Part shown: positions 6,438 to 8,881 of the stretch, piece after piece
How the letters are laid out: each line of letters starts with the position of its first letter
Position numbering within the stretch: position 1 is the stretch's first letter
Assembly: GCA_964534765.1 (NCBI GenBank)
Contig: CAZHRJ010000122.1
Coordinates: forward strand, 1-8,881
Length of the DNA stretch: 8,881 bases
From: CAZHRJ01 sp964534765
GTDB lineage: Bacteria > Lindowbacteria > 2-12-FULL-62-27
Direction of reading: 5' to 3'
Translations under genes and position numbers: made by a program
Notes under the pieces: generated by a model
The model's input: the letters and a program-made list of their open reading frames with translations, nothing else
Databases searched by the model: none
Told to the model about the DNA's origin: nothing

Positions 6438-7623
6438 AGAGGTCCGGAAGAAAACTGCGCGCGCCCGGCCAGCCGTCGATGCCGAAATTCCGGGCGATGG
6501 TCTCCCCGATATCCCAGAATCCCTGCCGGACGCCAAGGTCAACGACCCGGCCGTCGGCAGTCATTCCCGGATGCCAAGCCAGAAGCGGCACCAATTCGCG
6601 CGAATGGTCGGTGGACGGCGTGGTCGGATCATTGCCGTGATCCGCCGTCAGAATGACCAGATCGGACGATTTCATTTTCTCCATGAACGGTTTCAACTGG
6701 CCGTCGAATTCAACCAGAGCCGCCGCGAATCCCGGAACATCGTTGCGGTGGCCATAGAGCATATCGAAGTCAACCAGATTTAAAAACGCCAGCCCCTCAA
6801 ACTCCGTCCCGGTCAGGTCCGTCAGATGGTTCATCCCCTCCGTGTTGCTTTCCATGCCAAAATGCCGGGTCAAGCCCCGCCCGGCGAAGATGTCCTGAAT
6901 TTTGCCGATCCCCAGCACGTCGAATCCTCCGGATTTCATACGGTCCAGCAGGGTCTGTCTCGGCGGCTCGATCGAGTAATCATGGCGGTGCGGCGTGCGT
7001 TTGAACCGGCCTGTTTTGCCTACAAAGGGCCGGGCGATCACCCGGCCGATCCGGTGTTTTCCGGTGAGCATTTTCCGGGCTGTTTTGCAGATGTCGTACA
7101 GATGGTCGAGGGGGATGACTTCCTCGTGCGCGGCAATTTGAAAGACGCTGTCCGCCGACGTATAGACGATGGGCTTTCCGGTCCGGACGTGCTCCTCGCC
7201 CAGTTCCGTGAGGATGTCCGTTCCGGACGCGGCTTTGTTACCGAGAATTTTCCGCCCGATGGCCTTTTCGAATGGCTCGACAATGTCCGGAGGAAATCCA
7301 TTCGGGTAAGTCGGGAAGACCTCGTCGACGATGACGCCGGCCATTTCCCAGTGCCCGCTGGTTGTGTCCTTGTTGACCGATTTTTCAACCATCACGCCGT
7401 GCGCCCCCGCCCGGGCCCTGGCCGGATCCACGCCCTGGATTTTGCCCAGCCGGCCCATTCCGATCGACTCCAGGGTGGGCAACCGCAGTCCCCCGACCGC
7501 TCGCGCCAGGTTGCCCAGCGTGTCCGATCCCTCATCACCGAACTTCGCCGCGTCGGGAGCTTCCCCGCATCCCACGCCGTCCAGGACAATCAAAAAAAAG
7601 CGGTTGAATCGACGATTACTCAA
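6436..7623 (-). CDS. deoB: Phosphopentomutase
   Basis: A 395-residue cytoplasmic Mn-dependent enzyme of the alkaline phosphatase superfamily. It interconverts ribose-1-phosphate and ribose-5-phosphate, and the deoxy forms, linking nucleoside salvage to central metabolism. Visible motifs: VLDGVGCGEAPDA with metal ligand D15, KDTTSGHWE (85-93) with the phosphate-carrying Thr (87 by comparison with the Bacillus enzyme), the cap domain about 100-225, VDFDMLYGHRND (284-295) with D287 and H292, and ADHGNDPTTPSTDHSRE (327-343) with D328, H329 and H340. Nothing catalytic is missing and length is typical. The start codon is TTG at 7623: AGGAG (7634-7630) lies 6 bases upstream, and the catalytic N-terminal motif follows within 15 residues. 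The gene lies 68 bases downstream of the FG-GAP/TolB-like gene on the same strand, possibly co-transcribed. The stop codon overlaps the T-run of the opposing terminator. Confidence 0.96.
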   Translation of the reverse strand: MSNRRFNRFFLIVLDGVGCGEAPDAAKFGDEGSDTLGNLARAVGGLRLPTLESIGMGRLGKIQGVDPARARAGAHGVMVEKSVNKDTTSGHWEMAGVIVDEVFPTYPNGFPPDIVEPFEKAIGRKILGNKAASGTDILTELGEEHVRTGKPIVYTSADSVFQIAAHEEVIPLDHLYDICKTARKMLTGKHRIGRVIARPFVGKTGRFKRTPHRHDYSIEPPRQTLLDRMKSGGFDVLGIGKIQDIFAGRGLTRHFGMESNTEGMNHLTDLTGTEFEGLAFLNLVDFDMLYGHRNDVPGFAAALVEFDGQLKPFMEKMKSSDLVILTADHGNDPTTPSTDHSRELVPLLAWHPGMTADGRVVDLGVRQGFWDIGETIARNFGIDGWPGARSFLPDL

Positions 7624-7635
7624 AAAATTCTCCTC
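7624..7635 (-). promoter_or_regulatory. Ribosome binding site deciding the TTG start of deoB
   Basis: On the minus strand GAGGAGA (7635-7629) contains a consensus AGGAG and is followed by AATTTT and then TTG. No in-frame ATG exists nearby that would keep the catalytic VLDG motif, so this site supports the TTG start. Confidence 0.85.
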
Positions 7636-7691
7636 TTCACTGTTTCCTCATCGAAACGGTTGATGTCAGCCTGAATGGGTAAAATAAAGAT

Positions 7692-8735
7692 TTAAGGGGA
7701 AGCGAGTTCCTGTTTCAATCGGGCGCCGATTTTTTCGATCAGTGAAAAAATATCCGCCCGGTCGCCCTCGACCTTGAATTCCCGCGTTGCGGCCATGGAC
7801 GGCGACAAAAACCAGGTCCGTACCATCAGCCGGTCCGCCACTTCCTCAAATTCCCCGGTGATGAGAATGTCCGCTTCCATGCCCGAGTTGCGATACCATG
7901 CCGGATCGAACGTGACGTCCGTTTTCTCCCGGTCGATCAACTGCACGCTTTTGACCTCCATCACGTCAAATTTTAATATGTTCGCGATCCCGCGTTCCAG
8001 CCAGGCAAACTGCGACCCGCTGGTCTTGTCCTTGTAATTGAACATCGCCACCCGCCTTGTCCCGGTTGACATGGCCTTCGCTTGCGATGCCGCCTGGCTC
8101 CCGGCCGGCTTCCAGTCGGCCCGCGCGTCCGGCGCCGTGCGATTTTTTTCCGTCATCCGGACCGGCGCCGGTGGAACACGCGGCGCGGCGCCGACCGGTT
8201 TTATCCTTGGAGTAGAACTGGAAATGGCCGGCGGCGGCTGAATCATCGGTTTGGCGGGCGCCGCGGGTTGATCCTGCGCGGCGGCCGGCCAGCTGGCTGC
8301 CGGCGCGGATGCGGTGGCTGCCGGCGGCTCCCAACTGGACGGGCCTGCGGCAGGCGCCGGGGGTGGCGCGGACCAATCGGGCGGCGGGGAAACCGACCAG
8401 TCCGGTGTCGACGGCGCGGCCGCGCCGGCCGCCGCCCCGCTGTGGCTCCCGGCGGATGAAGCCGCGGTCCAAAGCGGGGTGCTGGTCATGGCCGGGGACG
8501 GGGCGGCAGAAGCCCCTGCGGATTTGACATCCGGCCAGGTTTTCTTGAAGGAGATTTTACCGTCCCATTCCCCCTGGTTAATCAACACCAGAAATCCGTC
8601 CGGCGCTGAAGGCGACGACATGAGGACATCCGGTTTGCCGTCGCCGTTGAAGTCCGCCACAAACAAATCTGAAGCCGCCGGCCCGGCCCATAGAGCCACC
8701 ATCAGGACCATTCCGGCGCCGCGAATCCTATTCAT
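7692..8735 (-). CDS. Secreted protein with FG-GAP/VCBS-like motif, Ala/Pro linker and TolB/CsgG-like domain
   Basis: A 347-residue protein in three parts. Residues 1-22 are a Sec signal peptide (R3, R5, a hydrophobic core, AGPAAS); there is no lipobox Cys. Residues 23-70 contain one FG-GAP/VCBS-type unit with DFNGDGKPDVL (28-38), whose Asp/Asn spacing fits a calcium loop. Residues about 72-225 are a low-complexity linker rich in Ala, Pro and Ser, with PDWS twice (111-114, 119-122) and several Trp. Residues about 227-345 resemble the N-terminal domain of TolB, CsgG and FlgO-type proteins: RRVAMFNYKDKTSG, then WLERGIANIL, VQLIDREK and ADILITGEF. In the family, such domains sit at the periplasmic face of envelope complexes. 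The role here is unknown. A sigma-70-like promoter lies directly before the ATG. deoB follows after 68 bases. The composite architecture is seen; the domain names are by pattern recognition. Confidence 0.82.
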   Translation of the reverse strand: MNRIRGAGMVLMVALWAGPAASDLFVADFNGDGKPDVLMSSPSAPDGFLVLINQGEWDGKISFKKTWPDVKSAGASAAPSPAMTSTPLWTAASSAGSHSGAAAGAAAPSTPDWSVSPPPDWSAPPPAPAAGPSSWEPPAATASAPAASWPAAAQDQPAAPAKPMIQPPPAISSSTPRIKPVGAAPRVPPAPVRMTEKNRTAPDARADWKPAGSQAASQAKAMSTGTRRVAMFNYKDKTSGSQFAWLERGIANILKFDVMEVKSVQLIDREKTDVTFDPAWYRNSGMEADILITGEFEEVADRLMVRTWFLSPSMAATREFKVEGDRADIFSLIEKIGARLKQELASP

Positions 8736-8743
8736 GCGGCGTC

Positions 8744-8772
8744 ATCCTAATGGAGTGATGTGGAGTTGTCAA
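8744..8772 (-). promoter_or_regulatory. Sigma-70-type promoter giving a nearly leaderless mRNA
   Basis: On the minus strand there is a perfect -35 box TTGACA (8772-8767), a 17-base spacer and a -10 box TAGGAT (8749-8744, four of six bases). The predicted start of transcription, about 7 bases after the -10 box, is near 8737, only about 2 bases before the ATG at 8735. There is no room for a ribosome binding site. The gene is therefore either leaderless or translated from a further upstream transcript. Confidence 0.55.
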
Positions 8773-8881
8773 GAAGAGAGATCGACCGTGTTCCGTATTC
8801 CGCCGCGGTCGCGCCAACGCTTCGTTGAAGGTCATCGAAGAGCATCTGAAGGGGAAGTACGCCGGGCAGAGGTTTGAGTAT
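8750..8881. other. Unresolved right edge, possible start or end of a neighbouring gene
   Basis: Two readings compete. On the plus strand the frame containing 8813-8881 reads ANASLKVIEEHLKGKY and runs off the window. It has good GC third positions, and part of it (SLKVIEEHLKGKY) resembles the helix region of KaiB-like thioredoxin-fold proteins. However, that frame has no ATG or GTG after its last stop (8756-8758); only a TTG at 8825. On the minus strand a frame entering from the edge stays open to TAG at 8749-8747 (ending SLLDNSTSLH) and could be the C-terminus of an upstream gene 11 bases before the FG-GAP/TolB-like gene. I cannot decide between them. Confidence 0.25.

Noticed and set aside
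6826..7674. 282-codon open frame on the plus strand opposite deoB
   Set aside because: It is antisense to catalytic motifs of phosphopentomutase; no ribosome binding site or recognisable motif of its own.
8314..8877. 187-codon plus-strand frame over the FG-GAP/TolB-like gene
   Set aside because: Most of it is antisense to the Ala/Pro linker, where low-complexity GC-rich DNA keeps all frames open.
1..8881. CRISPR array, insertion sequence, tRNA or phage attachment site
   Set aside because: No regularly spaced repeats, no transposase or terminal inverted repeats, and no tRNA-like T-loop and CCA arrangement were seen.

Overview
The window is GC-rich bacterial DNA with five confidently recognised protein genes, one small gene I consider likely, and one structured non-coding stretch. 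An outer-membrane LolA-like protein, an RND-superfamily transporter and secreted proteins with Sec signal peptides point to a Gram-negative (diderm) bacterium. There is no rRNA, tRNA or lineage-specific marker, so I do not name a phylum.

Left part (1-3734, plus strand): a two-gene operon. A periplasmic LolA-like protein (154-957) overlaps by 4 bases (ATGA) with a 926-residue MMPL/RND transporter (954-3734). The transporter carries an extra cytoplasmic cyclic-nucleotide-binding domain at its C-terminus. The pairing suggests export or sorting of a lipid or lipoprotein to the outer membrane, with possible gating by a nucleotide second messenger.

Middle (3731-5608, minus strand): a glutamine-hydrolysing asparagine synthase of the long type, convergent with the transporter and sharing 4 bases of stop codon with it. 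Its true start is 5608, because that start places the catalytic cysteine at position 2. Its upstream region holds an 11-bp-period direct repeat and a TTGACA box.

Intergenic part (5609-6435): about 830 bases between the divergent asnB and the end of deoB. On the plus strand it contains a 51-codon reading frame with a near-ideal ribosome binding site (6101-6256). Several consecutive hairpins follow, ending in a strong intrinsic terminator whose T-run runs into the deoB stop codon. This small transcription unit is the least explained part of the window.

Right part (6436-8735, minus strand): a secreted protein with an N-terminal FG-GAP/VCBS-like calcium-binding motif, a long Ala/Pro linker and a C-terminal TolB/CsgG-like domain, followed 68 bases later by phosphopentomutase (deoB, TTG start). 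The secreted-protein gene has a good sigma-70-type promoter placed so close to the ATG that the mRNA would be essentially leaderless. The last ~145 bases are unresolved and include a short stretch resembling part of a KaiB-like protein.
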